A stretch of 33,075 nt of DNA, taken from NCBI GenBank assembly GCA_041563315.1, contig JBFFNE010000026.1, forward strand, positions 1-33,075, written 5' to 3'. The notes below the pieces were generated by a model, which saw nothing but the letters and a program-made list of their open reading frames with translations, was not told the DNA's origin and ran no database searches. Source of the DNA: JBFEYJ01 sp041563315. Lineage in GTDB: Bacteria; Pseudomonadota; Gammaproteobacteria; Thiohalomonadales; Thiohalomonadaceae. Shown here one piece after another: positions 7,302 to 15,389 of the stretch. The position numbers were made by a program, and so were the translations under genes. Within the stretch, counting starts at the first letter, position 1, and every line of letters begins with the position of its first letter.

Positions 7302-9792
7302 GCCCGCCCGCTTCGCTCCCGGGCTGTAGTGCCTTGGCGATGACCTCTTCGAGTTTTTCGGGTCTGAACGGTTTGGCGAGGTAGTCGTTCATGCCAGCGG
7401 CGAGGCACTTTTCAAGCTCGGCCTGCATGATATCTGCAGTCAGGGCAATGATGGGGGTGGCTGATTTTTTGCGATCGGCGAAGGAGCGGATTCGGCGTGT
7501 CGCTTCGATACCGTCCACCTCGGGCATGTGCAGATCCATCAGGATGATGTCGTAGTCGGTCTGTTCGAGTTGACTGATGGCTTCAGCGCCGTTTTCGGTG
7601 ACGGTCACCGTGTGGCCGTTCTGTTCCAGCAAGTGTTTTGCGACGAGGCTGTTAATCCTGTTGTCTTCGGCCAGCAATATCCGTCGTGGCTGGATAGGGG
7701 CAGGGGGTAGGGTTTTACCCTCGACGATGTGGAGGGAGACGGCCTTTGACGCGAGTGGGAGCTCCAGCTCAAAGCTAAAGGCACTGCCCCCTTGGGCGGG
7801 ACTTTTCAGCCATATCTCCCCTCCCATGGCCATAACCAGGCGCTTGCAGATGGCAAGCCCCAGGCCGGTACCTTCATAGCGCCGTGCCGCGCCGGAATCC
7901 AGCTGGGTAAACTCATCGAAAATCTTCTCTGTCATCTCCGGCGGAATCCCGACGCCGGTATCCACAACGGTAAAGCGAATGCGCGCTGTGCCTGCGGAGA
8001 ACATTTCACCGGCCACCTGCAAGCTGACAGAGCCATGGGCGGTGAATTTGACCGCATTACTCAGAAGGTTCAACAGGACCTGCCGCAAGCGAGTCGTGTC
8101 GGCTACCAGCAAAGTGGGAGTGGAGGGAGTCAGCGTGTACTCCATGCGAAGACCTTTCTGACGTGCGCTATTTTGCACCAGTACGACGGCCTCGTGCAGC
8201 AGCTGCTTTAGCTCGAAAGGCTGCACTTCGAGCTCTAGGTGACCGGCTTCAATCTTCGACAGATCGAGGATGTCATTGAGCAGCAGCATCAGCTGCTCGC
8301 TGGAGGTGCTGATGGCACTGATATATTCGGTTTGATCCGCCCTTGGTTCACTGCGCTGCAACAATCCGACCATCCCGATAATGCCATTCATTGGGGTGCG
8401 AATTTCGTGGCTCATGGTGGCGAGGAAATTGCTTTTTGCCCGCGAGGCAGCTTCCGCGGCCTCCTTGGCTTGTTGCACTTCATTCTGTATTTTCTTTAAT
8501 TCGCTGATATTTGTTGCCGCCTCGAGACGTACCACTCGTCCGTCGATCCAGGTGATGGCGCGATCCCGGCAGGTATACCACTCTCCGGTTATCGTATTTT
8601 GAAACTCCCAGACATATACCCCCTTGGGCGTTCCGTCGGCTGTCAGTAGTTTGCTGCTTGTACAGGAACTGCATGGGCCGTTGTGCTCCTGCTGAAGCGC
8701 TTTCCAGCAAATCTCCCCGACCCGGTTGCCGAAGAGAGCCCTCATCGGTTTGTTCATGAAGAGAATGCGGTGGGTGTCCATGTCGGTGACATAAACGAGG
8801 TCTTCAAGGCTATCGACGACCGTGGCAAAACGCTCTTCGGACTTGGTGATGATCGCCTCTGCCTGTTTTTGCCAGGTAATGTCAATGATGCTGAGGATAA
8901 CGGCTTTACCCTGGGGAAATTCAACCTCTGTTGAAGAGAGCCGCGCCACATAGGGTTGTCTGCTGCGGGTACGAAGATGGCATTCATAGCTCTCGACATC
9001 ATGTTGCAGGCGATGGGCACGCAGTAACACTTCATAGTCATGACGGTCCTGAAACAGTGTCAGCAGGGGCTGCTCGGGCGCACTCTCGAGGGGGAGGAAA
9101 TGTTCCCTGGCGTTGCGATTGCTGAGGAAGACCTGTTGTAGATCGTGGCTGGCTACAAACATCGGAAATGGCAGGGTGTCAAAAATCTGCAACTGGGTAT
9201 GCACACTGCGTGTTAGGCCATGCAGCAGTTTACGTATGGTCCACCAGGCGGCGGAAAGAAATAGAATAATGGCGATGATGCCGAAGCTGAACTTCAGGCG
9301 GACCTCATCACGCAGTTGCTGGTAGAACGTATTGCTGGAGAAGAAGTGGGCAATGCCCAGTAGTTCTCGCGATGTTTTGGAATAGAGCGGTATGTCACTG
9401 ATAAAACATTGCTCGCACGAGGTTATGCCGCGTCTTAGCACTCGCTCGCTATCGGCATCAACAAGAAAACTGTCCAGCTCGATACGAATACCGTGGACGA
9501 AGGGAACATTGGTGTTGGGGTCGGTGAGCACCAAAATCTCGTCCATGGTTTCATACAGTTTTGTTATCTTTTCTGCGGTGATTCCTCCTGGCAGGGTGTC
9601 TGCCAGGATCCACGACTGGGATTGGGCCAGCACCGTGGCATCGGTTTTGGCGTCGGCCTTGAGTCTGGGTTCTAGACTGAAGAGCCAGTAAGTGCCGGCC
9701 AGCGAGATCAAACCGGCGGTCAGCAGCAGAAAGACCAGTCCGATGTGGGCCTGGGTACTGCCGGGATGATGGCGCAGGAGATCACGATTCAT
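7276..9792 (-). CDS. Membrane-bound hybrid sensor histidine kinase
   Basis: This 838-residue protein has transmembrane helices at about 17-38 and 168-188 that bracket a periplasmic sensor region containing a CxxC (Cys126, Cys129). Two PAS-like domains follow, the second with a PCSSC pair. Next come a HisKA domain with phospho-acceptor His462 in MSHEIRTPMNG, and a HATPase domain (LLSNAVKFT, VVDTGVGIPPEM, YEGTGLGLAICK). A C-terminal receiver has Asp753 in LMDLHMPEVDG and the usual Lys in DYLAKPF. There is no HPt or output domain, so phosphate must pass to a separate partner. The start overlaps the upstream YfiR-like gene by 11 bp. With the receptor and periplasmic protein upstream it forms an apparent three-layer sensory unit. 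Confidence 0.92.
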   Translation of the reverse strand: MNRDLLRHHPGSTQAHIGLVFLLLTAGLISLAGTYWLFSLEPRLKADAKTDATVLAQSQSWILADTLPGGITAEKITKLYETMDEILVLTDPNTNVPFVHGIRIELDSFLVDADSERVLRRGITSCEQCFISDIPLYSKTSRELLGIAHFFSSNTFYQQLRDEVRLKFSFGIIAIILFLSAAWWTIRKLLHGLTRSVHTQLQIFDTLPFPMFVASHDLQQVFLSNRNAREHFLPLESAPEQPLLTLFQDRHDYEVLLRAHRLQHDVESYECHLRTRSRQPYVARLSSTEVEFPQGKAVILSIIDITWQKQAEAIITKSEERFATVVDSLEDLVYVTDMDTHRILFMNKPMRALFGNRVGEICWKALQQEHNGPCSSCTSSKLLTADGTPKGVYVWEFQNTITGEWYTCRDRAITWIDGRVVRLEAATNISELKKIQNEVQQAKEAAEAASRAKSNFLATMSHEIRTPMNGIIGMVGLLQRSEPRADQTEYISAISTSSEQLMLLLNDILDLSKIEAGHLELEVQPFELKQLLHEAVVLVQNSARQKGLRMEYTLTPSTPTLLVADTTRLRQVLLNLLSNAVKFTAHGSVSLQVAGEMFSAGTARIRFTVVDTGVGIPPEMTEKIFDEFTQLDSGAARRYEGTGLGLAICKRLVMAMGGEIWLKSPAQGGSAFSFELELPLASKAVSLHIVEGKTLPPAPIQPRRILLAEDNRINSLVAKHLLEQNGHTVTVTENGAEAISQLEQTDYDIILMDLHMPEVDGIEATRRIRSFADRKKSATPIIALTADIMQAELEKCLAAGMNDYLAKPFRPEKLEEVIAKALQPGSEAGGLDTSHHRD

Positions 9793-10363
9793 ATATTTCA
9801 GCGACCTTAAGGAAAAACGCCTTCAAGCCAACAGGCAAGGCAGCGAGTGTCTTGCGGTTAATATAGGGGAGTATTCGATCGCTTATCGCAATGCCTGCCA
9901 GTATGCCTTTTTCCACATCGCCCCGAAATGGTGAAAAAGTGATGATATTGTGTTGTCGGCCATAGTGCGCAATTAACTCTACATCCTTCTCATTTCGCTG
10001 GGCGATGAAAAGACCGAAGGGAGGATCACTGCTGTGCAGGGGCAGGAGGGCGATCGGGAGGGTTTCCACTACGAGGGGAATCCCCTTGATGGCTTCAATG
10101 CTGCGGAGGGTTTCGGCAAGATCCCAGGCGCTGTTCTCGTCGTCCTGATAGACAATGAACACCCGGACATTGGGTATGGTTGATTCGTTTCCCAGTGACT
10201 GGCTGGCAGCGAGCACAGAGGGAAACAGTTTTACCCCGACCAACACGCGGCGCTGCAGTGCTTCCTCGGCCGGTACCCCATGGAGAGGGACTACGAGCAA
10301 CAGGCCGAGCAGCAGCCATGGACGGGCCACCGATAACCATCTTGTATGTGCATTCCCTGGCAT
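9782..10363 (-). CDS. Periplasmic YfiR/DUF4154-like protein
   Basis: The protein is about 193 residues with an N-terminal signal or anchor segment (RPWLLLGLLLVVPLHGVPAEE). The mature part resembles the YfiR/HmsC (DUF4154) fold in outline. It has an N-terminal helix, VFIVYQDDE, a PFGLFIAQRNEKD strand pair, then IITFSPFRGDVEKGILAG and a C-terminal YINRKTLAALPVGLKAFFLKV helix. The similarity is judged by pattern only and is distant. I prefer the ATG at 10363, 8 bp after the receptor stop, over 10402 (13 residues longer, inside the receptor gene), because it begins just before the signal peptide. YfiR-type proteins act in the periplasm as regulators of membrane signalling proteins. Here the likely partner is the kinase whose gene overlaps it. 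Confidence 0.6.
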   Translation of the reverse strand: MPGNAHTRWLSVARPWLLLGLLLVVPLHGVPAEEALQRRVLVGVKLFPSVLAASQSLGNESTIPNVRVFIVYQDDENSAWDLAETLRSIEAIKGIPLVVETLPIALLPLHSSDPPFGLFIAQRNEKDVELIAHYGRQHNIITFSPFRGDVEKGILAGIAISDRILPYINRKTLAALPVGLKAFFLKVAEIYES

Positions 10364-10371
10364 CAGACGCT

Positions 10372-12441
10372 TCAGAACCGGTAGCTTAGATTGGTCCACC
10401 ATTGACGGCCCGTGCGAGGATGGTCATCGGCGTAGGTACCGGCGGGTGCGGGGTAGCGAACGTCCGCATCCTGCAGGTTAGTCACTCCCAGGCGCAGGGT
10501 CAGCCCCTTGTGCCAGAGATTGTTCCATCGGAGCGTGGCGTCCAGGGTGGCATAGCCCTTGAGTGTGTCACGGCTGTCGAGAGGATCCCGGTAGGTCTCT
10601 CCGACATAGCGATAGTGGATGTTCAGCAGCAGATCTCGGGCGGGGCGGTAATTGAGGTCGATGTTGCCCAGCCAGTCGCTGGAACCGGCAATGGGCTCAC
10701 CGGTATTGTCGTCTCGGCTATGAAGGAATGAGAGATTGGATGCGAAATCGACGTTTTTGCTGAGGCGGTTTTCCCATTCCAGTTCCGCACCGTAAAGGCG
10801 TGCCCCATCGGCGTTGATAAAGCCGTCAGGGGTAAAGACGATGAGGTCCTTTAAATGGGTACGGAACAAATTCAGACGCCACTCATTGGCCATCCCCTTG
10901 TAGATGTAGCCTGCCTCCAGGCTCCGGCTGGTGGAGGGCCTGATGGTGTCAACCGCTCCGCCGTTTTCATAGAGCGTGGGAGGACGGAAGGCTTCGGCAT
11001 ACTGTGTCTTGAGAATGTGTTCGCGGCTGAGGCGCCAGACGGCGGCGAGGCGCGGGGTGGTGCGGCCGCCCGCATCGCTGTATTCGTCATGACGCAAGCC
11101 GGCAGTAATGGTGAGGGTGTCGTTGGCGCGAAATTCGTCCTGCATTGTAAGGCTATTGATGTGACGGCTCATCCCTTCGCTGATGGTGCCGCTGAAGGGG
11201 GTCATTGGGTCGCCCTGTTGCCCCCAGCTTTGTTCAAACTCGAGCGTCTTTATCCAGGCGATGTCGTAGGCAAGCAGCAGATGGTGGTGTTCATTGGCAT
11301 TGAGGTAAAGATCTGCCCCGCCATCCACACGCCTCTCCCGGTAGCGGGAGTCGACCACGTAGGGCGCATCACCGGTTCCACAAACAATATCCGGATCGTT
11401 ATTGCAATCTGCGTCAGTGACACCCACGTTGCCGATGAACAGGTCATCCTTGCGTTCACGATTCTCCTGCCAGCCGATCGAGAGTTCGCCTTTCATCCTG
11501 TTCGTGGGCCGGAATTCCTGGCGCAGCTCCAGGATTTGCTGCGTATTACGGGTAACAATGCGTTTCTCATCAGGGGGGAGATACTCATTGATGCCGAAGT
11601 GATCACCGTACCCGTCCTGCAGCCACTGCGCCAGCAGGGTGAAGTCGCGGTAACGGCTGCTGAGAAGTACAGTGCGGCCCTCTTCGACTTCATTGCTCGG
11701 GCCGGGGGCATTGGAGTAGTCGGCGCAAGGGTCCAGGGCGCTGAGGCCGCAGCCACTCTCAAAATAGAGCGTGTCGTTGCCGGCGGTGACATCAGCCCCA
11801 TCCCCTTGCCAGCCGGCAAGGTTGAGATCAAAGGTGAAGCTTCCCTCTTTGTTGCGGTGGTTAAGGTGAGCGCCGCCGCCACGAAAGGCGTTGTCCGCCG
11901 CCCGGGCATAGAGGTGACTCCCACTCTGGCGGGTCATGATGTTAATCACGCCGGTGTAGGCGAACTCTCCGTGGATGGCGGAACCCGGGCCACGAATGAC
12001 CTCAATACGTTCCACCTGTTCAATGGGCAAACTGAGGACCGGGGGAGCGTAGGCCAGCTGTGCCGAATTCATGGCGACCCCGTTGAGCAGGATTTTCACA
12101 TTGCCCGAAGCGTAGGTCCGACCGATGCCCCGCACCACAACCTGCTTTCTGCCCGTCTCTTCGATGGCCAGTTCGACTCCCGGAACGTATGCCAGCGCCT
12201 CCCACACGTTACGGGCGCCGCTATCCCGGAGTTCCCCCCCCTGCAGGACCGTGACCATACCAGGGACATAATCGGCATTAAGCCGCGTTTTTGTGGCGAT
12301 GGTAGTCTGTTCTTCAAGCAGAGCCAGCAATTGGGCCAGCTCCTGCTGTTCATCAGTGGGTGTTTCGACCGCGGGGGCGGCAAAGGACAGGAAGGGTGAG
12401 CAGAACAGTACAAGATGTCTCAGGTGGGAATTCAGAATCAT
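10372..12441 (-). CDS. TonB-dependent outer-membrane receptor, ligand unknown
   Basis: A 689-residue receptor with signal peptide (HLVLFCSPFLSFAAPA) and a short acidic helix-forming N-terminal region (about 30 residues, QQELAQLLALLEEQTT). The plug domain carries VVVRGIGRTYASGNVKILLN and IERIEVIRGPGSAIHGEFAY, and the barrel ends in WWTNLSYRF. The N-terminal stretch is shorter than the roughly 80-residue signalling domain of FecA-type transducers, so sigma/anti-sigma signalling is not supported. The gene is first in a tight cluster with the YfiR-like protein and hybrid kinase. It could report ligand capture, or simply import a ligand the kinase detects. The nearby B12 cluster makes a corrinoid one possibility, but nothing in the sequence demands it. 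Confidence 0.85.
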   Translation of the reverse strand: MILNSHLRHLVLFCSPFLSFAAPAVETPTDEQQELAQLLALLEEQTTIATKTRLNADYVPGMVTVLQGGELRDSGARNVWEALAYVPGVELAIEETGRKQVVVRGIGRTYASGNVKILLNGVAMNSAQLAYAPPVLSLPIEQVERIEVIRGPGSAIHGEFAYTGVINIMTRQSGSHLYARAADNAFRGGGAHLNHRNKEGSFTFDLNLAGWQGDGADVTAGNDTLYFESGCGLSALDPCADYSNAPGPSNEVEEGRTVLLSSRYRDFTLLAQWLQDGYGDHFGINEYLPPDEKRIVTRNTQQILELRQEFRPTNRMKGELSIGWQENRERKDDLFIGNVGVTDADCNNDPDIVCGTGDAPYVVDSRYRERRVDGGADLYLNANEHHHLLLAYDIAWIKTLEFEQSWGQQGDPMTPFSGTISEGMSRHINSLTMQDEFRANDTLTITAGLRHDEYSDAGGRTTPRLAAVWRLSREHILKTQYAEAFRPPTLYENGGAVDTIRPSTSRSLEAGYIYKGMANEWRLNLFRTHLKDLIVFTPDGFINADGARLYGAELEWENRLSKNVDFASNLSFLHSRDDNTGEPIAGSSDWLGNIDLNYRPARDLLLNIHYRYVGETYRDPLDSRDTLKGYATLDATLRWNNLWHKGLTLRLGVTNLQDADVRYPAPAGTYADDHPRTGRQWWTNLSYRF

Positions 12442-12773
12442 GCGATTGAGGTTCTATTGCTGCCTTGATGCCGCTTGAGATCCGGCTACTATTTAGGGAG
12501 ATGCTTCATTAGTAAGGTAGAGCAGTATAGAGATTTTGCTGCAAATGTCATCCGGCATGAAAGTGTGACAGATGCATAGCCATGGCCTCAGATTTCACTT
12601 GCAGTAACGAACAGGCTGTCTTGCATTTGCCGGGTTGTACGCTACTCTTCAGGTATCACTTTAGAGCAGGTGTATAACTGTCTGTATTTTATGTATACTT
12701 TCTCGTTACATCCTGGTGGCTTGCGCTAAGGGGTGGTACAGGAGAAATCTCCCAACGTTAACAGGGAAGCGTC
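12442..12773. promoter_or_regulatory. Divergent intergenic region between the receptor operon and parA
   Basis: This 332-bp AT-richer gap must hold the promoters of two divergent units. On the plus strand the best -10-like site is TATACT (12694-12699), in a stretch with repeated TGTATA-like sequence, but there is no good -35 at 16-18 bp. For parA, AGGGAAG (12763-12769) precedes the GTG start. No open frame, RNA gene or strong terminator is visible. Confidence 0.35.
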
Positions 12774-13532
12774 GTGCAACCGAACAAGACAGAGCAATCC
12801 GACCGCATTGAAAAGGTCACCAACGGGATGGTGGTGCCGGGTCTCGCCATGTCACAGCGTATCCGCCGGGTGTTGGTCGTCAATGCCAAGGGAGGCTGTG
12901 GCAAGACAACTATCGCAACCAATCTGGCCAGCTATTATGCGGCCCACGCGCGCTCTGCGGCTCTCCTTGATTACGACCCGCAGGGCTCGAGCATGCAGTG
13001 GCTGGCTAGTCGCTCGGAAGAGCATTTTCCGATTCATGGGGTGGCAGCATTTCGTAAACCGACCTCGGGTATGACCCGTACCTGGCAACTACGCCTGCCG
13101 GCCGAGACCGAGCGGCTGATCCTGGACGCGCCGGCAGGGATCCACGGCATGCCGCTTATCGATCTGGTGCGCGAAGCCGATACCATCATCATTCCCGTGC
13201 TGCCTTCACCGATTGATATCCATGCCGCCTCTCACTTTATCAAGGATTTGTTGCTTGTGGCTAAGGTACGTGCACGCGCCATTCGCGTCGGGGTGATAGC
13301 CAATCGCGTGCGCAAGAACACCAAGGTTTACTACTCCCTGCAGCGTTTTCTTGATTCGCTGAATATCCCCTTTATCGCCTATTTGCGCGATACACAGAAC
13401 TATGTGCAGTCTTCTGAACAGGGTTTGGGTGTCTCCGAGTGGGAGGCGCATATGGTTCGTCATGATCGGGCCCAGTGGGACAAGCTGGTGCGCTGGATCG
13501 ATGGCGATGACGAACTGCTCTCTGATTCCTAA
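12774..13532 (+). CDS. Orphan ParA/MinD-family ATPase
   Basis: This 252-residue protein has a deviant Walker A box (NAKGGCGKTTIATNLASYYA, near residue 36), the DYDPQGSSMQW segment, a Walker-B-like ILDAPAG, and the switch/dimer region IIIPVLPSPIDIHAA. These mark a ParA-type cytoskeletal ATPase that dimerises on nucleoid DNA or membrane to position cargo. No parB or centromere-like repeat is adjacent. It is therefore more like the orphan ParA proteins that localise large complexes than a plasmid or chromosome partition ATPase. The GTG start at 12774 has a ribosome site; ATGs at 12828 and 12849 are alternatives that keep all motifs. Its stop codon overlaps that of the convergent btuD. Confidence 0.85.
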   Translation: MQPNKTEQSDRIEKVTNGMVVPGLAMSQRIRRVLVVNAKGGCGKTTIATNLASYYAAHARSAALLDYDPQGSSMQWLASRSEEHFPIHGVAAFRKPTSGMTRTWQLRLPAETERLILDAPAGIHGMPLIDLVREADTIIIPVLPSPIDIHAASHFIKDLLLVAKVRARAIRVGVIANRVRKNTKVYYSLQRFLDSLNIPFIAYLRDTQNYVQSSEQGLGVSEWEAHMVRHDRAQWDKLVRWIDGDDELLSDS

Positions 13533-14296
13533 CCGGGCAAAAAGCACCGCTTTCCGTTTTGCTCAATCTCGGAAATGGCGCACCCATACAGGCGGCTTAA
13601 CCGCTCTATCGTAAGTAACTCTTCACTTCGCCCGGTACTCCAGGCACCGTCCTCCTCCAGTAACAGCACCTGATCGCAATAACGCAACGCCTGATTCGGA
13701 TCATGCAACACCATGACCACCGCCTTGCCATCCTTCCTGCAGAGTGTTTGCAGCAACTGCAGCAAGCCGTGCTGGTGGCGCATATCCAGATGGTTGAGCG
13801 GTTCGTCGAGCAACAGAATGGCCGGGTCCTGGGTCAACAGCGTGGCGATGGCCAGACGGCGCCGCTCGCCACCGGAGAGGCTCTGCACCGGACGCGATTC
13901 CAGCCCGGCAAGGTCCATCAGGGCCAGCGCGTTGCGAGCCAGTGCATGGTCGTTCTCCGTCTCCTGCTGCCAGTGCCCGAGGTGAGGATGGCGTCCACTC
14001 AGCACACTCTCCCATACATTCGACGGGAAAGCATCGTGGCTGTCCTGCAGTAACAGGCCAAGTCGTCGGGCAATTTCCCCGCGGGACAATGAAGAGAGCG
14101 CCTTGCCATCGAGGTGTACCTCTCCGGTGGATGGGGCTTGCAGTCCAACGAGGGCATGGAGAAGGGTCGTCTTGCCGCTGCCGTTGCCGCCTAACACTCC
14201 CCAGCACTCACCTTGAACGACTTTCAGATCAAGCTCCTGCCACAGCGTCCGGTTTCCTAAGCGGCAAGCCAACTGTGTCGCACTAAGCCGTGTCAT
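13529..14296 (-). CDS. btuD: ABC transporter ATP-binding protein, BtuD/FecE type
   Basis: A 255-residue cytosolic ATPase with Walker A GGNGSGKTTLLHALVG (about residue 35), Q-loop LLLQDSHDAF, signature LSGGERRRLAIATLL, Walker B ILLLDEPLNHLD and H-loop VVMVLHDPNQALRYCD. It belongs to the iron-siderophore/B12 importer subfamily. Its ATG overlaps the stop of the permease gene, so the two make a BtuC2D2-type complex. No binding-protein gene is adjacent; the nearest is btuF at 3018-3818, which suggests cobalamin as substrate. Heme or siderophore import cannot be excluded on sequence alone. Confidence 0.88.
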   Translation of the reverse strand: MTRLSATQLACRLGNRTLWQELDLKVVQGECWGVLGGNGSGKTTLLHALVGLQAPSTGEVHLDGKALSSLSRGEIARRLGLLLQDSHDAFPSNVWESVLSGRHPHLGHWQQETENDHALARNALALMDLAGLESRPVQSLSGGERRRLAIATLLTQDPAILLLDEPLNHLDMRHQHGLLQLLQTLCRKDGKAVVMVLHDPNQALRYCDQVLLLEEDGAWSTGRSEELLTIERLSRLYGCAISEIEQNGKRCFLPG

Positions 14297-15267
14297 CAGC
14301 GGTAGCTCCGTTGTAGCAGATAGAGAAACAGGGGGACGCCGAGCATGGCTGTGAGAACGCCTACCGGCAGTTGCTGCGGTGCGATCAGGGTGCGTGCCAG
14401 GGTATCGGCCAGCAGCAGCAAAATCCCCCCGCCCAGTACCGAGGCGGGTAGGAGCAGGCGGTGGTCACTGCCTGCGAATAGCCTCAGCATGTGCGGCACA
14501 ACCAGTCCGACAAAGCCGATGCTGCCGCCTAGTGTGACCGCCGCGGCAGTCAGTAGGGAAGCGGTTAGATAGAGTTGTAGCCTTAATGGTTTAACCTCCA
14601 CTCCAAGTACGGCCGCCTGCTGCTCACCACGGGCCAGCAGATTGAGGCTGCGTGCCCGGGGAAGGGTGATGAGCAGGCCGAAGATCAGTAGCAGCAGGCC
14701 GGGCAGGGCACGATCGGCATGTGCCAGATCACCCATCAGCCAGAACAGCATGCCCGGCAGGTTTTGTTGCGGTGCCATAACCAGCAGGAAACTGATAAGG
14801 GCACCCCAGCCGGCGGCGACCACTACACCGGTGAGGAGCAGCCGGGTGGGCGACCAGGCACCGCTACCATGGGCCAGGCCAAACACCAGCAACATGGAGG
14901 CAAGGGCGCCTGTCAACGCACTGCTTGTGATGCCGAAGGCGGCTGCACCGAGAAGCATGGCCAGTAGGGCACCGACGGCTGCCCCACCAGAGATGCCTAG
15001 GATATAGGGATCGGCTAACGGATTGCCTAAGAGCACCTGCATCTGGGTGCCTGCCAATGCCAGCATACCGCCGACGGCAAAGGCGGCGAGGGCTCGCGGC
15101 AGGCGCAGTTCGATAATGATGTTGCTGACCACTCCGGATTCATCGCCACTCAGCACGCGCCATAGCTCTGCTGGGCTCAGGCTGACACTGCCAAGAAGCA
15201 GGGCCGCCAGCAGAGCGCAGAGCGCAGCCAGAACCAGCAGGGTGAGAAGGGGCAGCGGGCGCATCAT
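14296..15267 (-). CDS. btuC: ABC transporter permease, BtuC/FecCD family
   Basis: This inner-membrane permease is very hydrophobic, with the multiple helices (about 10) usual for FecCD. Family segments include ELRLPRALAAFAVGGMLALA, GNPLADPYILGISGGAAVGA, and GFVGLVVPHMLRL near the C-terminus, where the cytoplasmic coupling helix contacts the ATPase. I choose the ATG at 15267 (323 residues, MMRPLPLLTL), because the 22 codons upstream of it come from a purine-rich repeat arm. It pairs with BtuD through a one-base stop/start overlap. Cobalamin is the favoured substrate from context (see btuF). Confidence 0.87.
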   Translation of the reverse strand: MMRPLPLLTLLVLAALCALLAALLLGSVSLSPAELWRVLSGDESGVVSNIIIELRLPRALAAFAVGGMLALAGTQMQVLLGNPLADPYILGISGGAAVGALLAMLLGAAAFGITSSALTGALASMLLVFGLAHGSGAWSPTRLLLTGVVVAAGWGALISFLLVMAPQQNLPGMLFWLMGDLAHADRALPGLLLLIFGLLITLPRARSLNLLARGEQQAAVLGVEVKPLRLQLYLTASLLTAAAVTLGGSIGFVGLVVPHMLRLFAGSDHRLLLPASVLGGGILLLLADTLARTLIAPQQLPVGVLTAMLGVPLFLYLLQRSYR

Positions 15268-15276
15268 GGAATCAGA

Positions 15277-15389
15277 TTCGAGAGACGAGAGGCGAAAGAC
15301 GAGGGGAGGCGTGCCCGGAGCGCACAGCCACAATCTGGGTGTGAGACTGGCAAGGGCTTTTCCTCGTCTCTCATGCCTCGACTCTCGTC
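15277..15389. repeat. Inverted GACGAGAG repeat element
   Basis: The left arm (15277-15304, GAGAGACGAGAGGCGAAAGA then CGAGG) and right arm (15359-15389) are imperfect inverted copies built on GACGAGAG and GACGAGG. The right arm contains the stop codon of the HAD gene, so it encodes the last few residues (VTRVEA) of that protein. The left arm produces a false N-terminal extension of btuC. The arms resemble the CGCAAAG elements in design but not in sequence. Confidence 0.6.

Noticed and set aside
10855..12399. A 514-codon open frame on the plus strand, antisense to the TonB receptor gene.
   Set aside because: The minus strand encodes a full, recognisable receptor with signal peptide, plug and barrel. 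The antisense frame has no recognisable domain and reflects codon bias of a GC-rich gene.
12740..12751. GGAGA-AA-TCTCC hairpin before parA as an attenuator.
   Set aside because: Only five base pairs with a 2-nt loop and no T-tract; likely chance.
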